Assembly: GCA_030295235.1 (NCBI GenBank)
Contig: AP026126.1
Coordinates: forward strand, 1,364,001-1,428,000
Source of the DNA: Fistulifera solaris
Taxonomy: Eukaryota > Bacillariophyta > Bacillariophyceae > Naviculales > Stauroneidaceae
Direction: 5' to 3'
DNA: 64,000 nt
Part shown: piece by piece, positions 1 through 9,473 of the stretch
Numbering within the stretch: the first letter of the stretch is position 1
How the letters are laid out: each line of letters begins with the position of its first letter
The notes under the pieces: model-generated
The model's input: only the letters and a program-made list of their open reading frames with translations
What the model was told of the DNA's origin: nothing
Databases searched by the model: none
Position numbers and translations under genes: made by a program

Positions 1-582
1 TTCGGGTACGAGCCAGCTTCGACTAAATCGCTCACTCCCGCTTCTTCAGGAGACATGATTTTCAAGTGTTCTAGGACAACATCGTCAATCAAGTAATTCG
101 CTAATGCATTGGAGCTGTCTCCCACGACTTCCGAGAAACCGCACTCTTTCGTCAAGCCCCACTCTTCATCTGCTTTCTTAGCGCCAGCCTCACCTTCGCT
201 CGTCCACCCAATCAACAAGCATTTTTCGTCTTCTTTTTGTTGTGCTTTGAGGAAGTTTCCCAAGCGTTGAAGATAGTATTTGTCGTACTTACACCAGGAA
301 CCACGGAAGATGACTAAACAGAGAATATCCGGCTCTGTGGCTTTTTCAATTATCCACTATAATTAAAAGTGCGGGCGATAAAGGAATAAAGAGAGGTTTT
401 AGACGATGTAATGAATTAAAATAATGCATCGGTAATTCTTCAGCCGTTCAACATTAAAATTAACTGTGCTCTTCGCAACGGGACACGAAGAATCTACCTC
501 GCGTGCTTCGAAAAAAAACGGTGACGAAAGGCATGAAGTTCCTTACCTTTTCCGGGTCGGATACAAACGTAGCTTCAGACAT
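1..582 (-). CDS. Redoxin / peroxiredoxin-like protein, 3' end outside window
   Basis: Two exons are visible. Exon 1 (582-547) encodes MSEATFVSDPEK. A GTAAGG donor and a TATAG acceptor bound a 190-nt intron (546-357), and exon 2 runs from 356 off the window edge. The second exon reads in frame as a thioredoxin-fold redoxin: a beta strand leads into FRGSWCKYD, which resembles the single-Cys FRG-x2-C-xY-C motif of AhpC/TSA-like PRXL2 proteins, but the second position is D rather than C. Such proteins are presumed thiol oxidoreductases. No targeting peptide is visible, so a cytosolic location is likely. The C-terminus is missing, so length and family subtype are open. The intron phase (0) and frame agree with the called start. 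Confidence 0.6.
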
Positions 583-1134
583 GATTAAAGACGTGATTTA
601 CGATGACAAAGCTCTTTCTTGTTGATTCAATTGTGATGATTGCGTTGCAATTGCACTGCAGGTGCCATCAACATCAAAAAAGTAGTGAGAGGCGGTGTTT
701 GTGTTTGCGGGCTGTTGGTACCATGCAAAGGAGTACCAGTATACTCCTTTGTACCATGCTTCGATCATTACCAGCTACCGGTCCCTGGTACAGTACTAGC
801 TAGTACTTGTACAAGTATTATCGCATCGATCATCGACCGCCGTGATGTCCGAGAGAAGGCCGCAAGCCGCAAAGGACTGTGGCTTGTGATGTACACTCTA
901 TTTGATACAGGTGAGTTAGACGAAACGTATTACACGGATCCTAAATAGGAACGAAAGAATTTTAGCGATACGAAGTACCCGAACGCGACTAACCGTAGTC
1001 GGCCAGACGAGTGATGAAAAGAAATAATAATAATAACAAAAACACGTCAAATCCGAAAAGCGTCATGTCTCCTTGCATTCTATTCGAACTCAAAAGTCTT
1101 TAGTGAGCGTCTTTGATTATTTTTAATCTATAAA
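583..1134. promoter_or_regulatory. Divergent intergenic region with GTAC-rich palindromes
   Basis: About 550 bases lie between the divergent redoxin and cyclophilin genes. At 708-816 there is a dense cluster of GTAC-containing palindromes: a stem CAAAGGAGTA / TACTCCTTTG, a perfect 16-nt palindrome at 792-807, and a perfect 12-nt palindrome at 805-816. Small ORFs here have no recognisable product. The position suits a bidirectional promoter; that role is inference. Confidence 0.4.
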
Positions 1135-2412
1135 ATGAAAGCATATATGACATTTCAGCATGGCAGCCAGCCGCTGGGGATATTGTACATGGAATTGGAA
1201 CCGAAAGTCGTTCCCAAAACAGTGCGAAATTTTGAGACATTTCTTCGAAAGGGTTACAAAGGAACGAATGTGCACCGACTGATCAAAGGCTTTATGCTTC
1301 AAGCGGGTGATATCACAGCAGGCGATGGAACAGGAGGATATTCTATTTACGGGAAAACATTTGCGGATGAAAATTTTATTCTTCGACATGATCGCCCCGG
1401 GCGTTTGAGTATGGCGAATGCGGGGCCGAATACAAATGGAAGTCAGTTTTTTATTACGTTCAAACCGACTCCTCATTTAGACGGGAAACATGTTGTGTTC
1501 GGCAGCGTAGACTTGCAGAGAAGTGGGGCGTTGTTGAAAACTCTGGAGCAAATTAAAACGCTATCAAACGACAAACCAAAACAAGAGTTGACAATTGTCG
1601 ATTGTGGTATCCTAGAGGAGGCCTCCAACAGCGCAAAAACGACAGCGGTCGCTGAAGCTGCTGATGTTGATGCAGATGAAATCGACTTGGAAGAAGAAGA
1701 GGATGTTGAGACTGGAAACGATGTTGTAGAGGAAGTTGTTGAACCGGAGGAGGAGGAGGAGGAGGAGGACTCGAAACCGTTAAGTAAATCAGAAGCGTTG
1801 AAGAGGCGATTAAGGAAGCTCAAACAAAAGGTCAACCAAGCGAGACAACTTAATAAACAGGCAGTGAAAGACGAAGGAGAACGGTCGACTGACGAGGGCA
1901 GTGCGTCTGCTCGGAAGAAATTAGCGGCTTCGAATAAAGAGGGCAAGAATTTCATCTGGGCACAACAGAATGCTAAGGCTTTGTCCATTGCCAACGAATC
2001 GGGGGTAGATGCGAAGCATCTGACAGAACAAGCTGTAGATTCAGTTTATAAGGCACGACTAGCCGCTGAACGAGCGGAAACGCAACCTCACAAGTATCTA
2101 CGAGATTTGAAATCTATTCCTCGAAATTTGCCTCAATCCTCAGAGACTGGTATTTTAACCTTCAACCCACTACAGAATGAAGTGAATCCCGACAAAGAAC
2201 GAGAGGGGGCGCGGCGGTTGGCTCTGGAAATGCACAAAAGAGTGGAGAAGAATACGAAACGATTACTTTCTGTCAAGCGCAAAGGTGGCGATGGCGGTGA
2301 CGTTTCTTACATCAACAAGCGGAATAAAATTTTCAATGAGAAAATCAGTCGTGATTATGATAAGCACACGGCGGAAATTCGAGAAAGTTTAGAACGGGGC
2401 AGCGCTTTATAA
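1135..2412 (+). CDS. Cyclophilin-SYF2 fusion protein (peptidyl-prolyl isomerase plus splicing factor)
   Basis: A single-exon gene of 425 residues. Residues about 1-165 form a cyclophilin PPIase domain with [13 protein letters not shown], the [15 protein letters not shown] segment and [10 protein letters not shown]. The catalytic Arg is present, while the position equivalent to CypA Trp121 is His, as in many large cyclophilins with weak cyclosporin binding. An acidic linker with a run of seven Glu follows (about 180-220). The C-terminal half reads as SYF2: a basic helix with [11 protein letters not shown], then [21 protein letters not shown] and ESLERGSAL at the extreme end, as in human SYF2. 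SYF2 is an NTC/Prp19-associated splicing factor, and several cyclophilins also sit in spliceosomes, so the fusion points to a nuclear splicing role (inference). The frame is uninterrupted across the junction. Confidence 0.85.
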   Translation: MKAYMTFQHGSQPLGILYMELEPKVVPKTVRNFETFLRKGYKGTNVHRLIKGFMLQAGDITAGDGTGGYSIYGKTFADENFILRHDRPGRLSMANAGPNTNGSQFFITFKPTPHLDGKHVVFGSVDLQRSGALLKTLEQIKTLSNDKPKQELTIVDCGILEEASNSAKTTAVAEAADVDADEIDLEEEEDVETGNDVVEEVVEPEEEEEEEDSKPLSKSEALKRRLRKLKQKVNQARQLNKQAVKDEGERSTDEGSASARKKLAASNKEGKNFIWAQQNAKALSIANESGVDAKHLTEQAVDSVYKARLAAERAETQPHKYLRDLKSIPRNLPQSSETGILTFNPLQNEVNPDKEREGARRLALEMHKRVEKNTKRLLSVKRKGGDGGDVSYINKRNKIFNEKISRDYDKHTAEIRESLERGSAL

Positions 2413-3083
2413 AAAAAATGTCTATCGATCATCTATGCCGAATGTTGGAAAACGCGCGGATCGTTTCCTTCCGACTTTACTATACTTTGTAGGCCCAAGA
2501 TTTTTCGAGCCAAACTGCTACCTAACTTCCGTTCATTCTACCAGTAGAAGATTATTGCGATGCAACGACCTTTGGCATTTTGGGTCGGTTATTGACGACT
2601 ATAACCCTTCAAGATCGCTGTGTTCATTATCGACTATATCATCAAATTGTAGGCGACGTTTCACCACGACTGCATTCAGTCATGAATAACGATTCTCTTC
2701 CGCGACGCTGAAGGAGCTTCGTAGGCTACATGTCATGCTTTTTCATTAGGATGAAATATTGACAGCTTTACAATGCGCATATCGGGCAAATATCCCGTTG
2801 GTCTCTCGTCTCTACGTAGAAACGTCAAGATCTTTGTGGATCAAAATCGAAGTCGCAATTACTATAGTTCCAGTATGTTGGCTTGATTGATTGATTGATT
2901 GAGGCGAGGGCCGCCCGCCCATCCATCGTCCGTCACATTTCGCCGCTCCGCATTTGCCGCCTTCACAACAACAAAAAAGTGTTACAAGTACTTTGTAGTT
3001 GTTGCCATACCTCTAGTACTCCGTACAAAATTGTTTCTTTTGATTGAGCTTTGTGTATTTACTCTGCATATATTTACGAAAAT
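2413..3083. promoter_or_regulatory. Intergenic region upstream of NUP93 with dispersed palindromic motif
   Basis: About 670 bases without a convincing gene. It holds a copy of the dispersed motif CCACGACTGCATTCAGTCAT at 2664-2683, a short (TTGA)n repeat near 2883-2900, and the 9-mer TACTCCGTA at 3017-3025, which recurs as TACGGAGTA elsewhere in the window. It probably carries the 3' end of the cyclophilin transcript and the NUP93 promoter. Confidence 0.4.
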
Positions 3084-5561
3084 ATGACGGCCATGGACTG
3101 GAATGACCTCGCGGCTCGACCTCTATCAAGTGTTGGAGGAACTTCGGGAAATGCTAGAACTCCTCATGATTTCCTCCCTTCTTCCGGAGATCAGAATCTA
3201 ATGGGAGACCTGCCGCGCTGGATGAATCAAAGCTGGAACACAAATGCACCAGAATCATCATCCCATGGACAAGCGTCTGAAACGCTTAACTTTGAAAGCT
3301 TGGAAGATCATCTGTTGCATCACGAACAAAGTATCATGACCAGAATCTTACACGAGGCAACAGAACAAGCCATTGCTAGTGCAGATGCGATGATTGAAGC
3401 GCAGCTTCAGTCTGCTTGGGAGAAGGAACGCGAACGCTGGAAGAAAGAATGGTTTGGTTCCGTTGTGCGTCGTCATCCGAACCGTCACGGTGCTCTATTG
3501 GAAACCAACAGTGCCGCAGCGGGCCTGCTGGTTGCCAAAAATGACAATGATCCTTCTATTGAAACCTCCACCCGCGGATCTACGTTACTTGCGTTGCCGT
3601 CCTTGTGGCAGCCCAAGCCCGCTGACGGACGATTGCCTCCTACCCAGGCCCCACTGGACATTGCGTCGGCATCAGCTCACCTCCAAATCTTTCAGCGGAT
3701 GGAAAATTCTGACAGGGCAGTGAACGAATTTCTCAATTTACTTACACCCCAACCAAATATTCCAAGCTCTCCTGTTGACTTGGGATATCGGTTTGCCTGG
3801 CAACTTAACAGAGACTTGCTTCGTCACAAACGATCTTTGACGCTGTCACCGGTTGCGCAAGCAACGGCCGCGTTGGAGCATCTTTGTTTGAACTTTCAAT
3901 CCATGATAGCGAATCGTATTCGTATTGATCAAACAATTGCACCACATCATTTCCGGAATAATATAGCCAATCAGTGCATGCTTTTCTGCAAGCTGCTATT
4001 GGCTGGGGATCAGCAATCCGTGTGGCCGCCCGTGTTTTATTGCTTGCGCTGCGGTGATGCTGTGGCCGCTCTCGAAATTTACCAAACGACTTTAGAACCA
4101 AATGCTGCCGTGCTCCAACTACTAATGAGTCTTGCCGGTAAGCAAGGGAGCTTACCGACAGTTTGGTCTCCTCCAGACACTACTTCGCATGGATTGATTG
4201 TTACGCCGTCTCCGGCAGACCGCCGATCCGTCGGTGATCTTTGGGAAAACTGTCAGTATCGAGACAGACCGGTTGATCATCACGAACAAGGTGTCTATGC
4301 CTTACTGTCTGGAGTCGCGTTGCTCCCCGCCTCCGAAGGCAGCAGTGTCCCTGGGCTTTCGACCATCGAGGACTATTTAGTGGGCGCCATTTGGAAATGT
4401 TTGTCACAGCCAAACCCTGCTCAAGAATTAGAGAATCTTGCTGCTACGATCCGCGACTTTGGTCCGGACTACTTTGGGAGCCCTGGCTCCGGAGGATGGG
4501 ACTTTGCTCGTCCCCTTTTCTTGACTCAGCAGTATGAGCGAGCACTGTTACATTTGACCGAGTCAGGGGGTGTCAATGGTCTTTTGCAAGCCACGCATTT
4601 GGCTTATGTCATGATTACCAGTGGTGTTTTACCCCGAGAATCTCTGAGTGATTCGATTGTTACCTCGTTGTTGGTCTCGTACGCACAACAGCTTGTGGGA
4701 GCGGCAAATCTGGGTCCCAAAGCATCGTTGGAATATGTTGCCCGTATTCCTGATCGACGTCAAGCGCGACAAGAAGTTTCGAAAATTATTTCGAGTACTG
4801 GCAAAATCTTTGAGTTGGTTGGAAGTATCAGTTCCGAAGGAACAAGGGTTAGAAGTGAATCGGTCATAGACATGTACTTCTCAGAGTCCGAAGTTTCCAT
4901 GTTACTTGCGGAAGCTGCCGAACTGATGCTTCATGGCAACTACCAACAGGGAACGTCGAAGACGCATTCGGTAGGCCTCGCGGCCATGTGTTATATGTTG
5001 GCTGGACGTTACAGTGATGTCGTGAGTCAGCTCAATCAAATGATTGCACCTCCCGAGAAATCCGATGAGAACCGAACATTTTGGTTGCAGCAAGTCAAAG
5101 ACTTTCGTGATACATATCTGAGCAAGAAGACAGAAGTTTTGGTAGCGTTGGAAAGGGATGGCGCCCAGCTACTGGACACAAACAACATATTGGTCGAATT
5201 GAACAAGTTCTTCATCGCGCAGCAGCAAGGCCAGTTTCAAGAAGCTTGGAGTATGATCGACCGACTCAACTTGCTACCAACTGCGCAAGCTGATTTGGGT
5301 TCGAAAGAACGCAGCTATCAGAGTCTCGATCCGCTGGTGAAACAGTCCTTCCCTGCGATCCTCGTCGCATCAATGGAAATGCTTCATGGCGATTATCGTC
5401 GATTGAAAATGCAAGTTCAACCCAATACTGAGGGAATTGTGCGCGATCGTTTGGGGCAGATTCGGGCAAGAGCCAGTTTGTTCGTCACCCTAGCTGGCTT
5501 GGTAGACGTTGCTCCAGACGAAATGGAGAAGATTTCCCGGCTAGGATCGCTCATGATTTAA
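3084..5561 (+). CDS. NUP93: Nuclear pore scaffold protein Nup93/Nic96
   Basis: An intact single-exon gene of 825 residues. I start at the Met in MTAMDWND (3084); an upstream in-frame ATG at 3051 would add 11 unlikely residues. The N-terminal ~100 residues are low-complexity and then helical. The rest is all-alpha, typical of the Nic96 family: a segment FGPDYFGSP leads to LFLTQQYERALLHL (compare the LFLTAQFE region of human Nup93), then an AELMLHGNYQ helix. The end, LFVTLAGLVDVAPDEMEKISRLG, resembles the conserved C-terminal helix. Length matches human Nup93 (819). The protein would be part of the inner-ring scaffold of the nuclear pore. It converges on UTP11 with only 55 bases between stops. 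Confidence 0.88.
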   Translation: MTAMDWNDLAARPLSSVGGTSGNARTPHDFLPSSGDQNLMGDLPRWMNQSWNTNAPESSSHGQASETLNFESLEDHLLHHEQSIMTRILHEATEQAIASADAMIEAQLQSAWEKERERWKKEWFGSVVRRHPNRHGALLETNSAAAGLLVAKNDNDPSIETSTRGSTLLALPSLWQPKPADGRLPPTQAPLDIASASAHLQIFQRMENSDRAVNEFLNLLTPQPNIPSSPVDLGYRFAWQLNRDLLRHKRSLTLSPVAQATAALEHLCLNFQSMIANRIRIDQTIAPHHFRNNIANQCMLFCKLLLAGDQQSVWPPVFYCLRCGDAVAALEIYQTTLEPNAAVLQLLMSLAGKQGSLPTVWSPPDTTSHGLIVTPSPADRRSVGDLWENCQYRDRPVDHHEQGVYALLSGVALLPASEGSSVPGLSTIEDYLVGAIWKCLSQPNPAQELENLAATIRDFGPDYFGSPGSGGWDFARPLFLTQQYERALLHLTESGGVNGLLQATHLAYVMITSGVLPRESLSDSIVTSLLVSYAQQLVGAANLGPKASLEYVARIPDRRQARQEVSKIISSTGKIFELVGSISSEGTRVRSESVIDMYFSESEVSMLLAEAAELMLHGNYQQGTSKTHSVGLAAMCYMLAGRYSDVVSQLNQMIAPPEKSDENRTFWLQQVKDFRDTYLSKKTEVLVALERDGAQLLDTNNILVELNKFFIAQQQGQFQEAWSMIDRLNLLPTAQADLGSKERSYQSLDPLVKQSFPAILVASMEMLHGDYRRLKMQVQPNTEGIVRDRLGQIRARASLFVTLAGLVDVAPDEMEKISRLGSLMI

Positions 5562-5616
5562 ATGCTAACATCACAAATAATAGGAGATGCGTTGATTAGT
5601 TGTTTTTACAGCGCTT

Positions 5617-6442
5617 TTACTTCAGTCTCTTCCTTCGCCATTTGTACTGAGCTGGCTGCCCTTGCTCGGCTTCCTTAATTTTTCGTTTTCGGCCCTTTCC
5701 TGCCACTAATTTCTCTGTGAGTAGATGTGCTTCTGCTCGACTCATTGCAGCCGCGCGTTTCTCCCTTGCTTTCAGTTCACGATACGAACTTTCTTTGGCT
5801 CTTGCCAACTTCTTTGCTGCTTTTTTTGCTTGTACCATTTGAGCCACCAAATCTTCTCGAGACTGCACTAAGTCTTCATCGTCGTCCGACTCCGCACCCC
5901 CAAGACATTTGACTGTAAGCTTTCGATCTTTTGACGATTGTATGCTCGTCCAACAAGCTCTGGTAATGTACCAAAGTGAGAAGCTGCATCAAAATTCTCC
6001 GCAGCCTCCTTGTCAGCAACAAAAATGGTATGTTTTCTCTTTTGTGCTGGCACATCCAAGCCGTGCAGAGTCGCTCGCAATTTCTCGACCTTCTTTTTGT
6101 CTTTTTGTTTCTGCATACGAATGTAACTGAGGTCCTGGTCCTTCATGATTCGTATAGTGTCGGATCCGAGTTCTTCCTCGAATTTCCGTTGCTCCGCTTC
6201 CTTCGTTCTCCGATGCTTTCCGTCCTGAACTTGCGCGTTGTGCATCCCAAAATAGAATTCTTCAGGATTTTTCATGGATGCTTTTAGCTTCATCGCGTTA
6301 ATGCGATCTTCCTTTTGTGATAATCTTTCGCTCGAACGACATAGTCTTTCTTCTTTTGCAAAAAACCCATGTGCGATCGGTGCTGCGGCTGCGAGCGCTC
6401 CTTGTGCGTGATGCGTTTGACCGCATTCCGAAGCGACGACAT
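5617..6442 (-). CDS. UTP11: U3 snoRNP protein UTP11 (SSU processome), frame broken twice
   Basis: The start at 6442 gives [19 protein letters not shown] then [18 protein letters not shown], matching the UTP11 N-terminus. Conserved blocks follow: [19 protein letters not shown], a [13 protein letters not shown] helix, [14 protein letters not shown] and KIESLQ, then a basic C-terminal end YKWRRKRLK. Two single-base deletions interrupt the frame, one in an A4 run (6313-6316) and one in a G5 run (5897-5901). Adding one base to each gives 275 residues, close to human UTP11 (253). UTP11 acts in early 18S rRNA processing in the nucleolus. The breaks look like assembly errors rather than decay, since everything else is conserved. 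A real pseudogene cannot be excluded from sequence alone. Confidence 0.85.
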
Positions 6443-6833
6443 GCTTATCACGCAATGTTCGGTAAAACGGAGTACAAGTCCTTTCTTATTCTGTTTTCGA
6501 AAAACGAGTTGATGTTGCTCAAGTGCAAGTTCTGTTCAATAAAAAAAGCAAAATTTCCTTTTCGTGGTCAAGATTCAAGATTGGTGATTGAGGCACATGG
6601 AATACGGAACTTGTTTGTGATTTGAAGTTCAAGAGTAAAATTCCTCATTCCTTAGCAACGGAATATCACTGACGTCACGATTGGCCTGACTTTGTATGTT
6701 GCAAAAGTGTTCAAGAATAATCACTATCCGTGCGAGCGTGCGGACCTGTGCGGAGAGGCTGTGTGCAACCGTATTATGAACCTTTCCACCATTCATAAAA
6801 TAATTGCAACCCGTGCAAATGTTGATATCGAAA
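6443..6833. promoter_or_regulatory. Divergent promoter region between UTP11 and peroxiredoxin
   Basis: A short divergent spacer of about 390 bases. It contains one copy of ACGGAGTA at 6467-6474, close to the UTP11 start. No gene is supported here; small ORFs on both strands are low-complexity. Confidence 0.35.
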
Positions 6834-7548
6834 ATGAAGCTCTTCAAAGCATCTGCATTTCTTTCGGCTGTCGCACATGCGGCGGCCTTTACTTGTCGCA
6901 GCGCTTTCGGTGTGCGCTCAATGTCTGCTCTCGGAATTGCCGTAGGCGACAAGATCCCTGACGTTGGTCTTATGAAAGGCTTCCCTGATGTCAAGACGAC
7001 CAGTGTTGCTGACTATGCCAAGGGCAAGAATGTTATCATTGTTGGGCTCCCCGGAGCCTTTACACCCACCTGATCTTCAGTGCAGGTCCCGGGTTACCTC
7101 GAGAAGGCTGGTAAGTCAAGTAGAATGCTTTTCGACCTCCTGAATTTATTCCATAAAAACCTAACAATTCATTTACTCTCACTTCAACCCAATAGATGCC
7201 CTCAAGAGCGCCGGGATCGACGGAGTACTTGTGTACTGCGTCAACGACCCCGCTGTCATGCAGGCCTGGAGTGAAAACCAGGGTGTCAAGGGTGACTTTG
7301 TTACCCTCATGGGTGATCCATCGGGTGCCTTCACCAAGGCCCTCGACTTGGAGATGACCCATCCCGGCCCCGTTTCGGTCGGTATCATTGGTCGCAGTAA
7401 GCGCTTTGCTTTGATCGTCAAAGACGGTACTGTGACTCATGTTGCCGTCAGTGAGGCCGAAGGTGACCCAGCCGGTGACTCCGATCCTTCTGCATCTTTG
7501 GCTGAAGCTATGCTCGAGGCCATTGAGAAAGGTGTCCTTTCCAAATAA
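6834..7548 (+). CDS. Plastid-targeted type-5 peroxiredoxin with TGA (selenocysteine) at the active site
   Basis: Exon 1 is 6834-7110 and exon 2 is 7196-7548, with a GTAAGT donor and an AATAG acceptor, giving 209 residues. The N-terminus MKLFKASAFLSAVAHAAAF is a signal peptide ending in an A-F motif, the diatom bipartite plastid signal. The Prx5 core follows: GLPGAFTPT-TGA-SSVQVPGYLEKA, then GVLVYCVNDP, GDPSGAFTKALDL and IIGRSKRFALIV. In Prx5 the residue after FTPT/G is the peroxidatic Cys; here the codon at 7071-7073 (residue 80) is TGA, and the frame stays open and conserved on both sides. The simplest reading is selenocysteine insertion. A candidate SECIS lies in the 3' region. The enzyme would reduce H2O2 or alkyl hydroperoxides in the plastid, and the neighbour on the other strand is plastid ascorbate peroxidase. 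Confidence 0.82.
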
Positions 7549-7619
7549 ATTGTAGGCTATAGTTGGCGAGCACCAATATTAGAATGGTCACACAGAGACT
7601 ACGCATCGAGCTGAATGAT

Positions 7620-7720
7620 GTCCATGTCGTCTATGACTATGGGCTGAGCAAGCATTTGACCGTACTTTCTTTGTGGTTGTTGTTGTATTGGTGCTTGTCT
7701 GTGGTTGATGCTGTTTCCAG
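7620..7720 (+). promoter_or_regulatory. Candidate SECIS element in the peroxiredoxin 3' UTR
   Basis: Downstream of the stop, ATGA (7633-7636) is followed after 13 nt by AA (7650-7651), with TGAT at 7706-7709. The stretch CTATGGGC after ATGA can pair with GTCTGTGG before TGAT (8 pairs, about half of them G-U). This fits the SECIS order ATGA ... AA ... nGAn, with the A-G tandem pairs at the base of the stem. Wobble content is high and the helix below the quartet is weak, so this is only a candidate, found because the gene needs one. Confidence 0.38.
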
Positions 7721-7919
7721 TATCACGGAATGACGTCGCTCTTGTAAAATCTCCAATTCAACCCGAGAGACTGATATCGAAACGAATTGGCCAAATGGCG
7801 TCGGTTACAGACTCTGCAGTATATGTAGCCTATATTCAATTAACTTAGAATACAATCAATCATATGTGGAGTATTTTAATATCGTGTAAGGTAGTTACTG
7901 CTCCACATGTGCTGATTGT

Positions 7920-8998
7920 TTATTCGACGGGTTCAAATTTGCTGCCGAGTTCGGAAAGCTTCTTGTGAGCTTTTAGCGTACGACTCGAAGAAAGCATCTT
8001 GCGAGTCGCGAAACTTTTCGGCGAATGGTTTGAAGCCGTCGTCGTCAAACAAAGTTTTGTCCGTAGACAACTTGAGAAGTTCAGGGTCAGCCTTCGAGTC
8101 CGCCATCGTAGTGAAGTACGAGTTGTCAAAAACGACTATCCAATGAAAGGAAAAGAACAAAGGATGTGTGAGTGTAATACACGAAGCCAAGGACGAGAAA
8201 ACGATCATCACTTACGCCAGCGCTCGGTCCAACTGCTGCCACCAGGATTGTACTTGGCTTCAGTCCCATCAGCTCGAATTTGCTTACTTCCGTTCGTGAA
8301 CTTGGTTTCTGTTGCGCCGAGACCCGAGCGATCCTTGTACGCGCGTCCGAATGTATGAGCTCCGCTCAAGGCAACAATCTCTTCATCGTTAAGTCCCATG
8401 CGGTAGAAAACTTTTCGCAAGTGGCCATTGGGAGTCTTGTCCTCAGTTGATGCCGTGCCACCCGGTCCGCCGTATTTTCCCTCCGGAGAAGGCTCGGCAT
8501 CGGGAAGATTTCCTTCCTTGCTGCACTGGTGCGGACCAGTAGTGTCGCAGCGACCGTACTTCATATCGATTTTGGGTCCACCCGCGAGTTCGATGGAACG
8601 CGCTGACGCCATTTGGAAGATGTCAGCGTAACTAACATCAGGGAAGGCAGCTTTGACAGGCTCTAAGAGTTTAACGGCACCTGCCAGACCTGCGTTTGCG
8701 CCGTGATTGATTTCGGGCTCGAATCGGATAGAGCCAACAGCACCTCCTGCAGCGGGCCACTCTTCCTTGATCGATGCATCATAGGTACCTGCATCGTGCC
8801 AAGCGAGGCGGACCATGACAGGGCCGCAGTTTCGCTCGAGAAGGATCTTGTCAATCATTTCTTGGGCTCCTTCGAGGTCGGCCCGGGTTACTTGAAGAGG
8901 GAGACACGCGACGAAATGGCAGGCTTGTTCTGCACGAAAGCCGCCACATCGCTGGTGCAAAGAGCAAGGACGAGGAAGGTGAACGTGGAAAGTTTCAT
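7920..8998 (-). CDS. APX: Plastid ascorbate peroxidase (class I haem peroxidase)
   Basis: Exon 1 is 8998-8216 and exon 2 is 8135-7920; an 80-nt intron begins GTAAGT and ends ATAG. The N-terminus MKLSTFTFLVLALCTSDVAAF is a signal peptide with an A-F plastid motif. The mature part has the distal haem site VRLAWHDAGTYD, the EINHGANAGL segment, and the proximal site ALSGAHTFGRAYKDRSG, where the second His ligates haem. DNSYF and the C-terminal FFESYA / KLSELG end complete the APX fold. Two single-base errors break it: a missing A near 8892-8893 (before VTRADLEGAQ) and an extra A in the run at 7971-7974. Corrected length is 332 residues. It detoxifies H2O2 with ascorbate and is convergent with the peroxiredoxin. 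Confidence 0.88.
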
Positions 8999-9473
8999 GA
9001 TTGCGCAAAGATGCTGAGAAAGTTGCCGTATCTTGTATGATTTGTAAGACAATAATGAGATTCGAGTCAGAGGTGCGAAGGTCGGCAGTTTTTTTACCTT
9101 TTCCTTGCACAGACATCATCCGTCAGCCATCATCACCATTATCTTGTGGTTCGGACCTACAGTGAGCAGTCTACACGTTAGGCCTATACGATCGATTTCG
9201 AGGATCTTCGTTGGCGTTCCCTTGTTCTCCCATTGGCACAAATTCTGGACCCGAAGGTTCAGGTTCAAACAATTTTAGTGATAACCTTAGTCTAGAATGC
9301 AAAGTTTCACTTTATTCACCACTAACGCGTTACGCGTTGCCAAGGTTGATACAATAATTTATTTGATTGGGAATAAAACGAATAGCGCACCAGGATTTAC
9401 CTTTTGATCAAATGTTGTTTCTTGAAAGACGACTAAATAACCAAGCTTAAGGTACATTAACTCAAGCTATTTA
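8999..9473. other. Intergenic region between APX and RING gene
   Basis: About 475 bases between the APX start and the stop of the RING gene on the same strand. Nothing recognisable is present beyond AT-rich sequence and a short ACGCGTTACGCGT near 9325. It presumably holds the APX promoter. Confidence 0.3.

Noticed and set aside
640-948. ORFs between the redoxin and cyclophilin genes
   Set aside because: Low-complexity translation over the palindrome cluster, no domain, no conserved pattern.
5868-6455. Programmed ribosomal frameshift in UTP11
   Set aside because: Two shifts at simple homopolymers without a slippery heptamer or conserved downstream structure; the same pattern occurs in many unrelated genes of the window.
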